The position numbers and the translations under genes are program-made. A stretch of DNA of 64,000 nucleotides from Symbiodinium natans (Eukaryota > Sar > Dinophyceae > Suessiales > Symbiodiniaceae). The stretch is from positions 596,001 to 660,000 of the forward strand of contig CAJNDS010002435.1 of NCBI GenBank assembly GCA_905221605.1, in the 5' to 3' direction. The notes below the pieces were generated by a model, which ran no database searches, had not been told where the DNA came from, and saw only the letters and a program-made list of their open reading frames with translations. Shown here one piece after another: positions 41,481-53,692 of this stretch (position 1 is the stretch's first letter; the number at the start of each line of letters is the position of its first letter).

Positions 41481-42620
41481 ATCACCCCTTCCAGATATTG
41501 CCGAACGGTATAGGCATTAAAGCGCCTAACACCCATGGAGTGCTCAGAATACCGCGCGTCAAGTCGGAGTTGTGCCTTTTCACACTGCCTCAGCACCCTC
41601 CTGAAAACAGTCGACCCCAGGGGGTAGTGTTAGGCATTCCCGCGCCCAACCTGCCTAACACCCCTCCGCTGGAGTTGGAGGGATGATCTTCCACCCTTGA
41701 AGGTTTCAGTTTGGGTTGCTTGCTCCTAGTCCCAGCCTTTGTGGATACTTCGCTTTGTTGGGGGCATGCTTCGGCCAGTGCACAGGGCTTCCTTCCTCGC
41801 GCCATGGCGTAGGCTGCACTGAATCTGTCGCAACCTCTCCTGTGTACCCAGTCGCTTGTCCAGCGCAATAATTCGTGGCTTCATGAAAGGAGGTGTTCCT
41901 TGCAACACAGGTAGCAACCACAGCGTGCAACACTCAGTAATGAAGTTTCTTTCCTAACCTGCATGGATGATACTTGCTTCACCAGGTGAAAATGGAAGAC
42001 TGGACGGAGAGCTACCCCCCCAACCTTGTGCATGTGACTGTGTATCGGGACACCTGGCTTCGCGGTTGGAGCCTGCGTGCTTTTAAGAGTAGCAGTCGCT
42101 ACCGTGGCATCCAAGCCCTGGTTGCAAACCCAAAAGCCCAAAAAGCCCTAATGGCAGCCGCACTTGGCTTACGTGTGACACGCAGATCAGGCCGTCGCAA
42201 GCCCAGCACGGACCGTTGGGTCTCCTCGGCTGCAGACGCCTGCTTGGCAGAGAGCAACTGCCGCAACTGCCGCAACTGCCAGCCAACTCTGTTCACGCAA
42301 AGATGTCTGCGAATCTTGCATGACATTCGGGTCGTGGCTGCAATGACTCCACAATGTTCCCACTCTCGCTCGCTTTCGGGTGCTACTAGCTGCTTTGCCA
42401 AAGGTTTTCAGGGCGGAAGCGAGCATTAGTATTCCGAGGCGTGCGAAACTCTATCGGCTCACGTCGAGTCTCAGACGGAGGCTTCAACATGACAGGCATT
42501 CTTGCGCTGCAGCGAGCAGTCAAAAGGATGGTCAGGGTTGGGTGAGTGTTCTTAAAGTGAAGGACGGATTGAATATGTCGCATGACTGGCATTTGTGTTC
42601 TGCCGCTCGTAGGATTCTGC
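41240..42620. repeat. Dispersed duplication, copy B
   Basis: Partner of 33100-34180. The block at 41695-41850 is inverted relative to copy A, and an extra segment of about 350 bp (41990-42270) is present here only. This indicates rearrangement after duplication. Confidence 0.7.
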
Positions 42621-43268
42621 CCTTTCGGTTCCTGCGCAGAGAGGTCCGAGTGCTTGCGTGGTGGTTTGGGTCTCAAGTTCCAGGCTGCTGTTGCCAGTGC
42701 CATGTCGACTTGTGCGGAGACCTCGCATGTCCTGAGTAGCAGTGTAGACTACGCAGTGTAACTGACATCGTAGAGTCAGAGCAATCTAGGTCACAGAAGG
42801 GGCGAACACATCCGTCAGTAGCCGTCAGTGAGCGATGGCACTGGACCTCTGCAGGCGGGAGTTCCTCTTCCAGGCCAGTCCTTGCAGAAATGCTGCCATG
42901 TCCACACTCGGCCCTTGCATGTCCTCTTGCCGATTCCGTGCATTGGGGGTTTGGGATCCATCCAAGATATCTCATTTGCAGTGGTCGAAAAGGAAGTCCG
43001 AGCGACAATGCTGACTGCCGCTTGTAACAAAAGCGATTGACTGCAATCACATCATCCACATCAGGGTCTGGTGCGACCAGCGCCGCCCAACGTGAATTCA
43101 GCAACATTTCCTTATTAGTATGGTCAGAAAAGCTTAAAAACGCTCACCCATCAGTTCCTTTGAATTTGAGAGCATGTGTCGCTGAACTCTATAAATATTT
43201 TTCGTTTCTGTTCGTAATGGAGTTGTACAACACAAAAAACAGCAATTCTGAGAAGAAAAAGTGAAACA
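42621..43268. other. No gene recognised
   Basis: GC content falls toward 43.2 kb. Nothing supports a coding sequence. Confidence 0.3.
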
Positions 43269-43488
43269 TTGATTGGATTTGGTGCTTTTTTTTGTGAGGG
43301 CACGACGGCAACCGGCGCGCGCGAAAAACACGTCGAAGGAGAAGAGGTAAAACTTGGCAAACTGAAAAGTGCTCTGTCTCACGTGTGTGCTAACTTTCCC
43401 ACGATCACCAGGAACGGGAGACACATTTGTAAAACAAGTCAACATCACCATCCACGACATCCTCCTCCCTATTCAAGGGGACCGGAGG

Positions 43489-43670
43489 TTGTCTTTGGTG
43501 ATGATGTGAAAGATTGGTTGCTGATCGACTGCCGATAGATTTGGTTAACATGGACTTTTTGGACGAAGCAAGCGAACCAAAGCAAGCAATAAATTCTTTA
43601 TCGAAAGCACCACACCAAATCTATCGGCAGTCGATCAGCAACTAATCTTTCACATTCTCACCAAAGACAA
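43489..43670. repeat. 57-bp inverted repeat
   Basis: 43489-43545 and 43614-43670 are reverse complements with only a few mismatches; the arms contain TTGTCTTTGGTGA and CTGATCGACTGCCGATAGAT. The 68-bp spacer is A-rich. A 90-residue open frame (43269-43538) ends inside the left arm and is probably fortuitous. Either a foldback or small inverted-repeat transposon, or an RNA hairpin locus. Confidence 0.75.
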
Positions 43671-44327
43671 CTTTGGTCTGCGGCTGTTGGAACCAAGTTG
43701 TCGAGCTGGAGCTAAAAGCCAAGTTGTGACAATGGGGATGAGTTTCAGACTGAAAGTGGGTATATCGGTGAGTGGGAATGCGGCGTTCGTCGTCTATTAG
43801 CGTTTTGGTTGGCTGCGGTCACGTCGCGACACCATCAACCAAACGCGTTTTCCAAAAGACCGACGTGGATTCCCTTGTAATCAGGACCCCTTGAAAAAGG
43901 GTACCCCTATTTTCGTAAGCCCCCATTTGAAGGCAGCAGCCAGGAGTGACCAGCTTTCCAAGCAGCGCTTGCAAGAGGAGGAGCTGCACACCTCAGACTC
44001 AGAAATGGGGTTTCGGGTTTTGGGTTTAGGGTTTAGGGCTCAGTATGGGGCTTCTGAAAATAGGGGTACACTCTTTGGGGTTTATTCAAGGGGCTTCTGT
44101 TCTATTTGGGGTATAAACAGGGTACACCTACTTTGGGAAATAAGTGTATGTATCAGCTCCTCTCATTTGGCTCTTTCTTGCTGAAAGGCTCGCAGCCCTG
44201 ACCCTGCCTTCCACAAACCCTGAAACCCGAAAGAACTCTGAACCAGGGTCCAGGGTGTAGGGGTTGAGGGTTTAGGGTTTGGGAACCCCCAAAAGGCTTT
44301 TTCACATAGGAGCTGAGCTCACTCCGT

Positions 44328-44405
44328 GATCAGCTGCAGCTTGTGGCAGAAGCAGCTGCCTCCGCATGCTCTCAGAGGCGGGTGGGACAACTTTGGCTTG
44401 AACAG
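44328..44405 (+). CDS. Candidate exon, helical
   Basis: Reads DQLQLVAEAAASACSQRRVG followed by QLWLEQ. Ala/Gln/Leu-rich and helical, similar in character to the exon-like pieces downstream on the same strand. Boundaries are uncertain. Confidence 0.3.
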
Positions 44406-44884
44406 ATCAATAGGTTCATCAAAACCAAGCGTGATGACACCTGAACAAAACAACACCAAAGCCGTTCAACAAAACAACACACATTGAAATGGTTTGAGTT
44501 CATCGTGCACAAGCGGGAAAATCATATTCAGGAACAACTTGAAAAAAACGACATAAACAAGTCGGATTCAAGAAGAATGTCAGATCTGCCAACAAGCCAG
44601 CACAAAAGAATGCTTGGGGTTTAGGGTTTAAGGTTTTAGGGTTTAGGGGTTCAGGGGTTTTGAGTTTAGGGGTTTAGGGGTGTAGGGGTCAAGGTTAAGG
44701 GGTGCAACCCTAATACCCCTTTCATTCAGGGCAGGAACGTAGAATTCAAACTGCGGACCCCTCTTCACAGCTTTCGGGAGTCTGGGCTTTCCCCTTAAAC
44801 CCCAAAGACCCTAATCTTTAGGGTGTTTCGGGATCCTAAGCCCTAGCCCCCAAACCCTAACCCTTAAGAATTCCCTCCTCTCAG

Positions 44885-44983
44885 TGCCAGGATCCAAGAA
44901 GACCAGCGCTGCCTACGCGAGCTTGCCAGCACGCGATCGACCCTGCTGCGCTTGGCCGCGGACCTCCACGCCGTGCGGGCTCG
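44885..44983 (+). CDS. Candidate coiled-coil exon
   Basis: Follows CTCTCAG. Reads RIQEDQRCLRELASTRSTLL and then RLAADLHAVRAR, an amphipathic heptad pattern, before a G-rich run. Flanked by CCCTAAA and TTTAGGG blocks. Probably part of one host gene with the next pieces. Confidence 0.4.
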
Positions 44984-45178
44984 GGGGGGGGGCCGGGGGG
45001 GGGTGGTTGAAACCCTAGAAAGTAAAGGGTTTAGGGTTTAGGGTTTAGGGTTTAGGTTTTAGGGTTTAGGGCATGTTCGGTTCGCTTAGGCCCCTCCACC
45101 GCCTGCAACCCCCTGATCCTCCATCCTGCCCCCTCCACCCCCTCGTGGTCCCACAACAAACTCTATAACCCTTAACCC

Positions 45179-45330
45179 CCAAACCCCAAACCCCAAACCC
45201 CAAACCCCAAACCCCAAACCCCAAACCCCAAACCCCAAACCCCAAACCCCAAACCCTAAACCCTAAACCCTAAACCCTAAACCCTAAACCCTAAACCTAA
45301 AACCTAAACCCTAAACCAAAACCCCGAATC
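45179..45330. repeat. CCCCAAA and CCCTAAA block
   Basis: About ten CCCCAAA units pass abruptly into CCCTAAA units, with a few point variants at the right end. Confidence 0.95.
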
Positions 45331-45823
45331 CCTAAACCCTGAACCCTAAACTCTGAATCCCAAAGTCCCAGCCGTGGGGGATCGAGGACGGATGATGTGA
45401 TGAGGGTCTTGGATTCAGGATTTCGGGTTTAGGGATTGGGGGTTTAGGGTTTAGGGTTTAGGGTTTAGGGTTTAGGGTTTAGGGTTTCGAGCTTGGGTCT
45501 AAGTCGTGGACAGTCTTTTGTCGACAGTCTCCAGAGGCCCGAGACCTAAGCCGTAAACCCCAGAACCCCAGAACCCTGAACCCCAAAACCCTGAACCCTG
45601 AAACCCTGCAAGCCTACAACCCTTAACCCTAAAACCCTGAAACCCTGAAAGCCTGAAGCCCTAGAACCCTAAAATCTGAAGCCCTAAACCCTTAGAGCCT
45701 TTGAATCCCAAAGACTGCTGGGATCTAAACCCTAAACCCTAAACCCTAAACCCTAAACCCTGAACCCTAAACCCTAAACCCTAAACCCTAAGCCCTAAAC
45801 CCTAAACCCCGTGCGAGGCGCAG

Positions 45824-45900
45824 AACGCCGAGCTTGCCGTCTCTGCTGGCCATGCCTCGCGACACCGCAAGGAGCACGTGGAACTGCGTGGGGAGGCTTC
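45824..45900 (+). CDS. Candidate exon of a coiled-coil protein
   Basis: Starts after GGCGCAG. Reads NAELAVSAGHASRHRKEHVE and then LRGEAS. It is preceded by a CCCTAAA block and followed by a C-run. Confidence 0.35.
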
Positions 45901-46084
45901 CCCCCCCCCCCCCGGGCCACTCTGTTTCTCTCTTTTTTTGGTTTCGGCAGAATCTCTAAACCCTCAGCCCTAAACCCGTCTCTTAGGGTTTGGGGTTTTG
46001 TTTGACCGAACCCTAAACCTAGGCCCTAAACCCTAAACCCTAAGCCCTTAAACCCTAAACCCTAAGCCCCTAAGCCCCTAAGCC

Positions 46085-46235
46085 CCAAACCCCAAACCCT
46101 AAACCCTAAACCCTAAACCCTAAACCCTAAACCCTAAACCCTAAACCCTAAACCCTAAACCCTAAACCCTAAACCCTAAACCCTAAACCCTAAAAACCCT
46201 AAACCCTAAACCCTAAACCCTAAACCCTAAATGCT
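46085..46235. repeat. CCCTAAA block
   Basis: About twenty nearly perfect heptamers with one CTAAAAACC insertion. Confidence 0.95.
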
Positions 46236-46277
46236 CTCTAAAGCCTAAGGCCCCCTGGGCCAGTTAACGCGCTCCAG

Positions 46278-46361
46278 GTGGACCGACTCCGTCGAGCCGT
46301 GGCGGAGGCCACGGCGAGCCGTGATAGGCTGCAGGAGCAGGTGGTGGAGCTGGAGGAGAAG
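46278..46361 (+). CDS. Candidate coiled-coil exon
   Basis: Follows CGCTCCAG. Reads VDRLRRAVAEATASRDRLQE and then QVVELEEK, a strong heptad repeat. Ends GAGAAG before GC, a donor form known in dinoflagellates, or GT further on. The clearest of the exon-like pieces. Confidence 0.45.
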
Positions 46362-46639
46362 GCTGGCTGATTTCGTGTTGAGGGGCTTTAGGGTTCTAGG
46401 GTTTTGGGGGTTTTGGGGTTTAGGGTTATTAAGGGCGGCAATGTTCATGGTCTTGGGATTGAAACCTCAACAACGTGGCATTAGGCAGCTTTCGTTTAGG
46501 ATGTTCGCCCCCCTTTCCGAAAACCTAAGCCCCAAGCCCTAAACCCCAAACCCTAAACCCTAAACTCAAGGCCTAGGGCGCCCCCACTACAGTGGGGGGG
46601 TGGGGGGGGCGCTTAAGCCCCTCCATTACCCCAAACCGA

Positions 46640-46738
46640 AGCAGGTCGTTCACCCGCCTCGCAGTACTGGATCCGCAGTGTGCCCAGGGACCAGGGCCTC
46701 TCGCCGAGCCTTCTGGGATCTCCTGGCTTTGCCGCCTT
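46640..46738 (+). CDS. Candidate exon
   Basis: Reads YWIRSVPRDQGLSPSLLGSP and then GFAALDG, ending at GACG before GTTTGTGG, a possible donor. No family is recognised. Confidence 0.25.
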
Positions 46739-47076
46739 GGACGGTTTGTGGGGTGAGAGAAGGTGTTAGATGGCCCTCCACAATCGGGCCACAGCTGCTC
46801 TTCGCGCCTGACGAAGCTTTCGAGCCTCCTATTCTAACCGTCACAGCATCCGATATGACAGCAAAACCCCAAACCCTAAACTTTTGGGGGCTTCGCCTTT
46901 GTGCGCATGATAAACCCCTGGAAAACCCGAGAAAACATGACCTCTAGACGTGAACTTGGGCGCCGAGCCGCGCTGGCGAGAATTTCGCAGGCCGCCTCTC
47001 GGAACCGATTGGCACTTGCCTACGAGGACCGGGCTTAGAGAGAAGTAGCCCCAAACCCTAAACAATAAGCCTTGAC

Positions 47077-47180
47077 CCTAAACCCTAAACCCTAAACCCT
47101 AAACCCTAAACCCTAAACCCTAAACCCTAAACCCTAAACCCTAAACCCTAAACCCTAAACCCTAAACCCTAAACCCTAAA
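47077..47180. repeat. CCCTAAA block
   Basis: Fifteen perfect heptamers. Confidence 0.95.
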
Positions 47181-47942
47181 TTCCCACCCAGGCCTGCTTA
47201 GGCCGTACCCACCCTTCTCTACTAGGGTGCCTGGACCCAGAAATCACCCGACAGCGATTAACACCATCGCTTGGACTTCCTGTGCAAGCCTAAAGAGTTG
47301 TGTTGAGCGTGAGCTGCACCTCCAGTGCCGGTGCAGTACCCCGCCTGGGGTACCCCGCCCCCCTTCTCCGATTCTCAAGTATTATTAAAAAACCCTAAAC
47401 CTCCAAAAATGGCTTCTGCACGTCGTCCGGGCCCCCCCTACCGCCCCCCTCCGGAGCCCCCTGGTGCCGGGCCACTGCCGGAGCGTGTCCAGGGACCAGA
47501 GGGGCCGCAAGGCAGGTCAGCTTGGGCGATTGCTCAAAAACCCACTAAACCCGTTTTGACACCCTGCCTGGCCCCTGGCCCCCCCCTGGCCCCCCCCTGG
47601 CCCCCCCCTGGCCCCCCCTGGCCCCCTGGTTTCCCTGGCCCCTTTTAGCCCCCCCTCCTGGCCCCCCCCCCTCCCCCCCCCACTCCCTCCCCCCCCCTCC
47701 CCCTTTCAGAGGATGGGGATGGGAAGTGGGAATTTAGGGCGTCAGCCCGAAACCCTAAAAGGAGAAAAGTTGGGTGGATGCCTGCGTAAGCAGGGGGCGG
47801 GAAAAATAAAACAACCCAACCTTTCTGGTTGTGGTGGCTCCTACTTCAATATACGCCGCCGCGACATATGCCGCCCCCTCACACCCCCTGGGTGTGTTGG
47901 GGCGCCATCTCCGCATGAAAGCTACTGCTGCGGCGCAGCGAG

Positions 47943-48088
47943 AAGCCCTAAACCCTAAACCCTAAACCCTAAAACCCTAAAACCCTAAAACCCTAAAACC
48001 CTAAACCCTAAACCCTAAACCCTAAACCCTAAACCCTAAACCCTAAACCCTAAACCCTAAACCCCAAACCCCAAACCCCAAACCCTAA
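47943..48088. repeat. CCCTAAA block with length variants
   Basis: Mixed CCCTAAA and CCCTAAAA units, ending in three CCCCAAA units. Confidence 0.95.
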
Positions 48089-48131
48089 ATACAGCAAGCC
48101 ACTGGCGCCCCAAAAGCCCAGAACCTCTGAG

Positions 48132-48223
48132 CCAAGCCCAAGGAGGGAGCCCAGGATCTCCGGACCGAATTGAGACACGCCCTGCGCCATCTGCAGGCCC
48201 GGTTGAGGGTCTGCAACGATTTG
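48132..48223 (+). CDS. Candidate coiled-coil exon
   Basis: Reads AKPKEGAQDLRTELRHALRH and then LQARLRVCNDL. Heptad-like and of the same character as 44885-44983 and 46278-46361. It ends shortly before GGGGTTTAGGG. Confidence 0.4.
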
Positions 48224-49379
48224 GGGTTTAGGGCTTATGGGACCCTAAACCCTAAACCCTAAACCCTCAACCCTCAACCCTAAACCCTAAACCTTAAACC
48301 CTAAACCCTAAGCCTTTCTAGAATTTCGGATTTTTTTTTGTTTGTTTATCGGGTTTACTCCGATGATAAGCTTGATGATGGGCTTCGGGGTTTTGTTGCG
48401 CTTTGTAGGGCTTAGGGGCGGGGGTCCTCGGCTTCGGGGGTGATCCGATGCAAGTTGGGGGGAGACCCGGAGCCCCGACGCTCGAAAGACCTTGAGGTTG
48501 TTTAGGGTTTAGGGTTTAGGGTTTAGGGTGTAGGGTTTAGGGGTGTCAGGCGTCAGGGTTTAGGAGTTTTAGGAGTTTTAGGAGTTTTAGAGGTTTAACC
48601 GCATCTTCCACTCCAAGGAAGATTGAGGCCCCTAAACCCAAACCCTAAATCCTAAACCCAAAGCCCTAAACCCTAAACCCTAACCCCTCCTATCCTAAGG
48701 ATTAGCTTCAACCATGCCATGGTGCGTTCTGGGTGGAAGCACGTAGTGAAGGCATGTAGGCGACATAGTTCAAGAAGGCTTCCTCGGATGAGTGGCGCAG
48801 AAAAGGAGAAGGAAAGGGAGGCACCAATGATCTGTGCTCGCGCTCTAGGGCTCTACGTGAGAACTGTGAAAGGTGAGAGAGGTTTGGGGCTTTCTCCAAC
48901 CATAGCAGGGTCAGGCGAAATTAGCACTTGCCCAGTCGCATGGTCAGTTCTCCAAACCATCGTCCCCTGATTTGTTGTAGAGAACTGTGGCGCCACATTG
49001 CGTTGCAAGATTTCTCCCTGTCAGGAGGGGGAGGAAGAGCATGCGCTTGTGGAGGCGGGCTTGTGATCCACGACCCACAGCTGGGATAAGCAAAACCGCA
49101 ACCCTGAAAAGATGTGAAGCCCTTCGGGCTTAGTGGTTTAGGGTTTTGGGTTTGTTTAGGGTGTGGGGTTTGGGTCTTAGCGTTTGTTTGGCTTTAAGGT
49201 TTAGGGTTAGGTAAGGCTGAAGGAATAGGGTGTATGAAGGTTTATATTAGGGTTTAAGGAATAGGGTGTACATTAATTAGGTGTTAGTTGGGGTTTAATT
49301 GGGTTGTATTACCCTAAACCCTAAACCCTAAACCCTAAACCCTAAACCCTAAACCCTAAGGACTGAGGGTGCCCTTCTC

Positions 49380-49450
49380 AGGAGTCCTGGGGTGCCAGCT
49401 CCAGCGGCAGGTCCGAGGTGTGGGAGCCGCTCCAAGAAGGCCGGGACCTG
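49380..49450 (+). CDS. Candidate exon ending at a GTTTAGGG donor
   Basis: Follows TTCTCAG. Reads SWGASSSGRSEVWEPLQEGR then DL, and the next bases are GTTTAGGG, the start of eight telomeric heptamers. If spliced, the heptamer itself supplies the 5' splice site. Confidence 0.35.
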
Positions 49451-49993
49451 GTTTAGGGTTTAGGGTTTAGGGTTTAGGGTTTAGGGTTTAGGGTTTAGGG
49501 TTTAGGGTTTCATACAGGGTTTTCTAAGGGATTTATACTCTGTGTGTGTGTGTGTGTGAGTGAGATAGGGTTTTATGGAGGTTTAAACTATGGCGTTTTA
49601 TGTTTTTTTTTGCAGCGTTTTTCGCGGTCTTATAGGTTCTGTGGGGTTTTTATGGTGTTTTGCAGGGTTTCACAGGGTTTATCAAGGCTTATTGGGTTTA
49701 GGACCAAACATCCTCAACTCTCTCAGGTGAGCGGACCCGGAAAAAGCCTCGGAAGCCTTCGAAAGCTGCGACAGCTTCGGCCCGTCCCCGAACTCTCTAA
49801 GAAACCTTCAGGGCCCTCCAACCCTCCAACCCTAAACCCTAAACCCTAAACCCTGAGCCCTGAGCCCTAGACCCTAGACCCTAAACCCTAAACCCTATAC
49901 CCTAAACCCGAAACCCTAAACCCTAAACCCTAAACCCTGAGCCCTAAACCCTAAAGCCTAAACCCTAAACCCTAAACCCTCCAACTTCGGCAG

Positions 49994-50056
49994 GTGCGCC
50001 CATGGATGGACTCTGGAGGCGCCGGAGGGGAAGCCGAAGCGGCTTCGGCAAGAGAG
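49994..50056 (+). CDS. Candidate exon
   Basis: Follows TTCGGCAG. Encodes a PWMDSGGAGGEAEAASARE segment and ends AGAGAG before GTTTGGGG. It is short, with no recognisable domain. Confidence 0.3.
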
Positions 50057-50591
50057 GTTTGGGGGTTTGAGGGCTTAGGATGTGTAGGGTTTAGGGTTTA
50101 GGGTTTAGGGTTGAGGGTTGAGGGTTGAGGGTTTAGGGCTACGTAGATGGTTTAAGATGGTTTAGGATGGTTTTGGATGGCTCAGGCTGGCTAAAGGTTT
50201 TCGGGTTTAGGGTTCAAGGAATTCGCTTAAGGGGGAAAACCTAAGCCCTAAACCCTAAACCCTAAACCCTAAACCCAAAATTCGGAACCCGAAGCCCTCC
50301 GCCTGAAACAAACCCAAGAGGCCCCAAATCTGCTCCCGGTGCAGGCGCCGCGTGACCTCCTCCTCATCCTCGCGGCCGAGGCGCTTGGGCTCGGCTGCAC
50401 CTGGGGATGCCACCTGGCGGTTCAAGTGACAAGACTCCCCAAATAAAGGAGTAGAGCAACTATCACTTAATAGTGAATATCCACACTATCTACACTTATT
50501 CTTGTGTGTATGTACGTGTAGATCATCGCAGATGTTCGTTTAAGGAGCTTGTAATTTCGGGGGGGGGGAAGGGGGGTGAAAGTCTGAACCC

Positions 50592-50835
50592 CTTTTTCAG
50601 CTCCCAGCCCCAAAGTCGGGTTCTCCCAGTGGAAATGGCATCGCTGCCCAGACATGTACAGGGGCAGCCTGTGGTCGGAATTGCTAGGCTCCGAATTGGA
50701 GATGCTGACAACTTTCGGAGGGCCAAAAGGAACGTCTGCTGTGCCGCTTGAGTGCGTCGCTGCTGCGCCCACTGTTGCACGACTTTTGCATGCCTGCCAT
50801 GTTTTTGTTCAGCTGCTGGGCTCCAGCTGCTATAG
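50592..50835. repeat. Dispersed repeat, copy 1
   Basis: Similar to 63200-63455 (CAGTGGAAATG, ACATGTACAGGG, AAAGGAAC[GT]TCTGCTGTG and GGCTCCAGCT words in the same order). This copy has no telomeric block inside. Confidence 0.6.
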
Positions 50836-51859
50836 CTTGCCCGGGTGTCTGCACCCTCGGCTGGCATATGATACAAGTGAACTCATGAAGTCATGACTCA
50901 TGAAGATACGATGAATGCAAAGATCACAAAACCTCCGCAACCCAAACCCACACTTGTTTCAAGACTCATCAAGGCATTAGCTAGCTGCACAGACGGCTCC
51001 GCTGGAAGCGACGTTCTCGTGTGAACTCTTGCTGGAGAGAACTTCCTTGGACCCTTAAACACCAAATCGACTGGAGCATGGAGCATGGTGTTGCAGCTGC
51101 CCAGTGGTCGATGAGGCCGATGTTTTCCAGGCCGGCAGCCATTTGGGCAGAGAACACCCTCGGGCCGACAGGGTTTCTAGGGTTTGCAGGGTTTCTATGG
51201 TCTTGTAGGTTTGTTCTTCCCGGTTGTTATATGGCTTGTGTAGGGTTTGTCGGATTTAGAGTTTCGGGTCCTTACTCTATCTAGTGTATCTCAGGGTTAT
51301 AGAACAAGGGACCCAAACGAAGGGTCCATACTTGGAGCCCCTGGCTGCAAGCGTCGCACCACTTTCATGCTACGCGCACGGCTTAAGCAGTTGAAACAAC
51401 TAGTCAGCTACTTAGGGTTTAGGGTTTAGGGTTTAGGGTTTAGGGTTTAGGGTTGGACGAGCCTATCCGAGTTTTAGAACGTTGTCAAGTCACTCCTCTC
51501 GGCGGTTTTTTTGCAGTCTTCATCCTGCTCCTCGTTCCCATGCCTTCTGCCTTCAGCCTTGTGCCCTTCAAAAGCCCTCAATCGTCATTCCGAAGCCCTA
51601 AAACCCCGTTCCTAAACCCTAAACCCCTAACCCTCAACCCTAAACCTTAAACGCTAAACCTTACATACCCCCCTTGAACACCCCCTCCCTGAAAGATTAA
51701 CCCTAAACCCTAAATCCTAAACCCTAAACCCTAAACCCTAACCCTATAAGGAAAGATTGGGGCTTCAGGGAGGTGGGTATCGATGACAGGGTTGACGCTT
51801 TGCCACCGCGGCATCCTGGTGCTCAGGAAAGCCTCCAGCATTTTTTGTGCCCAAAGGGT

Positions 51860-52098
51860 TGTTTAGGGTTTAGGCTTTAGGGTTTAGGGTTCAGGGTTTA
51901 GGGTTTAGGGTTTAGGGTTCAGGGTTCAGGATAAGGGTTCAGGGTTTAGGGTTTAGGGTTTAGGGTTTAGGGTTGTTTGGGTTTAGGGTTTAGGGTTTAG
52001 GGTTTAGGGTTTAGGGTTGTTTAGGGTTTAGGGTTTAGGGTTCAGGGTTCAGGTTCAGGGTTCAGGGTTTAGGGGCTAGGGTTTAGGGTTTTCTCCGG
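51860..52098. repeat. TTTAGGG block with TTCAGGG variants
   Basis: About thirty heptamers, several changed to TTCAGGG, and two GTTGTTTAGGG interruptions. Confidence 0.95.
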
Positions 52099-52255
52099 CG
52101 CCGCCGCCGCATTGTTTTCAGGAGGTCGGAATACTGCAGTAGCACAGCTATGACAACGTTGTGTCTGTAGATCTACCTGCAAGTCGCACACAAACACCAA
52201 GACACGCTTGCACGCAATGCAGGAGCCCTAATGATTGCGAAAAGCCTCCGGCCTC

Positions 52256-52557
52256 TCAAACCCTAGAAACCCTAAACCCTAAATCCTGAACCCTAAACCC
52301 TCAAACCCTAAACACTCAAACTCTAAACCCTAAACCCAGAACCCTCAACTCGACACCCTAAACCCCAAACCCCAAACCCTAAGCCCTAAACCCTAAACCC
52401 TAAGCCCCAAACCCTAAACCCTAAACCCTCAACTCGACACCCTAAGCCCTAAACCCTGAACCCTCAACCGTCAACCCTACACCCTAAACCCTAAACCTAA
52501 ACCTTAAACCCTAAACCCTAAACCCTAAACCCTACACCCTACACCCTACACCCTAAC
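52256..52557. repeat. Degenerate CCCTAAA block
   Basis: A 300-bp block rich in single-base variants (CCCTCAA, CCCTACA, CTCGACACC). Probably older than the perfect blocks. Confidence 0.9.
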
Positions 52558-53230
52558 CCCCCGATATTGCCGTTTCAAGTAGTGGCCGCTCATGGCCTGG
52601 AGCTGGCTCGGGGCATCGGTCTCATGGCGAATACAAGGGTTTAGGGTCTAGGGTCTAGGGTTTTAGGGTTTAGAAGTTTAGGGTGCAGCAGCTCTCCGGG
52701 TCGGGCAATCTCTGGTAGAGCCGCTGTTTCGACTCTAGAAAAAAACCCACCCACCCAGAGAATCCCAAAACATTACGAACTGTACAGTTTCTATTTTTCA
52801 TCAGCAAGCCCTGTCCCCCAACTCTGTCATGGAGCGGTCCCTCGAACCACCCAATCGGCTCCCGGGGCGCGGTCATCGGGGGGCACCGATTAAAAAAAGC
52901 AACCACGTAAAAACAAGAAAGGGGCAAACCACTAAATCAACATAATTCTGGAGTTTCGGACACGAGCAGACAAAAACACACACCAAATTTTGTTAAACCT
53001 CTTTCTTTTTGCTTTCGGGCACGAGCAACCCCCCCAAAAAATGCACCTCATGTTTCTTGTTTTTTCGGGCACGAATAGCCCAAAGAAGGCACCTGATTTT
53101 GCCCCCCTGCCCCCCTGCCCCCCTGGCACCCCAAAGATCCCCCTAAGTTTCAGCAGGCCTGCTACGCGTCAGTTACGCGTCGAACAGTCAGAGGGTTTCG
53201 TGTTTAGGGTTTAGGGTTTAGGGTTTAGGG

Positions 53231-53420
53231 TTCCGGGGAGATGAGGTCATGCGAGTCGTCGGGAGCATTTACACGTGGATCCGCATGCCGAGCGCTTCGG
53301 GCTCAGCGCGGCATAATGCCCGGTTGGTGATGTTCCTGTGCTCGTTCGCGGTGAACGCGGTGAACTATTCCGTCTTCATCGCTTATGAACTCTACCTCAA
53401 CCCGGCCGTGCTTTGGCTTG
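53231..53420 (+). CDS. Candidate exon of a membrane protein
   Basis: Reads FRGDEVMRVVGSIYTWIRMP, then SASGSARHNARLVMFLCSFA and VNAVNYSVFIAYELYLNPAV. The second half looks like a membrane segment. It lies between a TTTAGGG block and a CCCTAAA block. The family is not recognised. Confidence 0.4.
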
Positions 53421-53692
53421 CCCTAAACCCTAAACCCTAAACACTAAACCCTAAACCCTAAACCCTCTTGAGGCCTAAACCCATGGTTCGGCTCTTGGTG
53501 TTCGAAACCTTGCAGCCTCGATCCCAGGTAAACTGTCTGTTCGTGGTCTTTTGCCCTGCAGTCCTCTGGAGCTCCTTACTTCGCCTTTAGTTGAACTTTA
53601 AACTTTCTGGGCTTCCTTATTAAGTAGGAATATTAAAGTTTAACCTTTTTTCCCCCTTGGTTATTGGAGAAGTAAGGCTCCTACTGGTGCAG

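Noticed and set aside
20191-43268. Spliced-leader, 5S or other RNA genes in the repeat-rich middle
   Set aside because: I looked for the dinoflagellate spliced-leader word and for rRNA-like text and saw none. tRNA genes cannot be excluded by eye.
43269-43538. A 90-residue gene before the 57-bp inverted repeat
   Set aside because: The composition is unremarkable, no motif is seen, and the frame ends inside the repeat arm.
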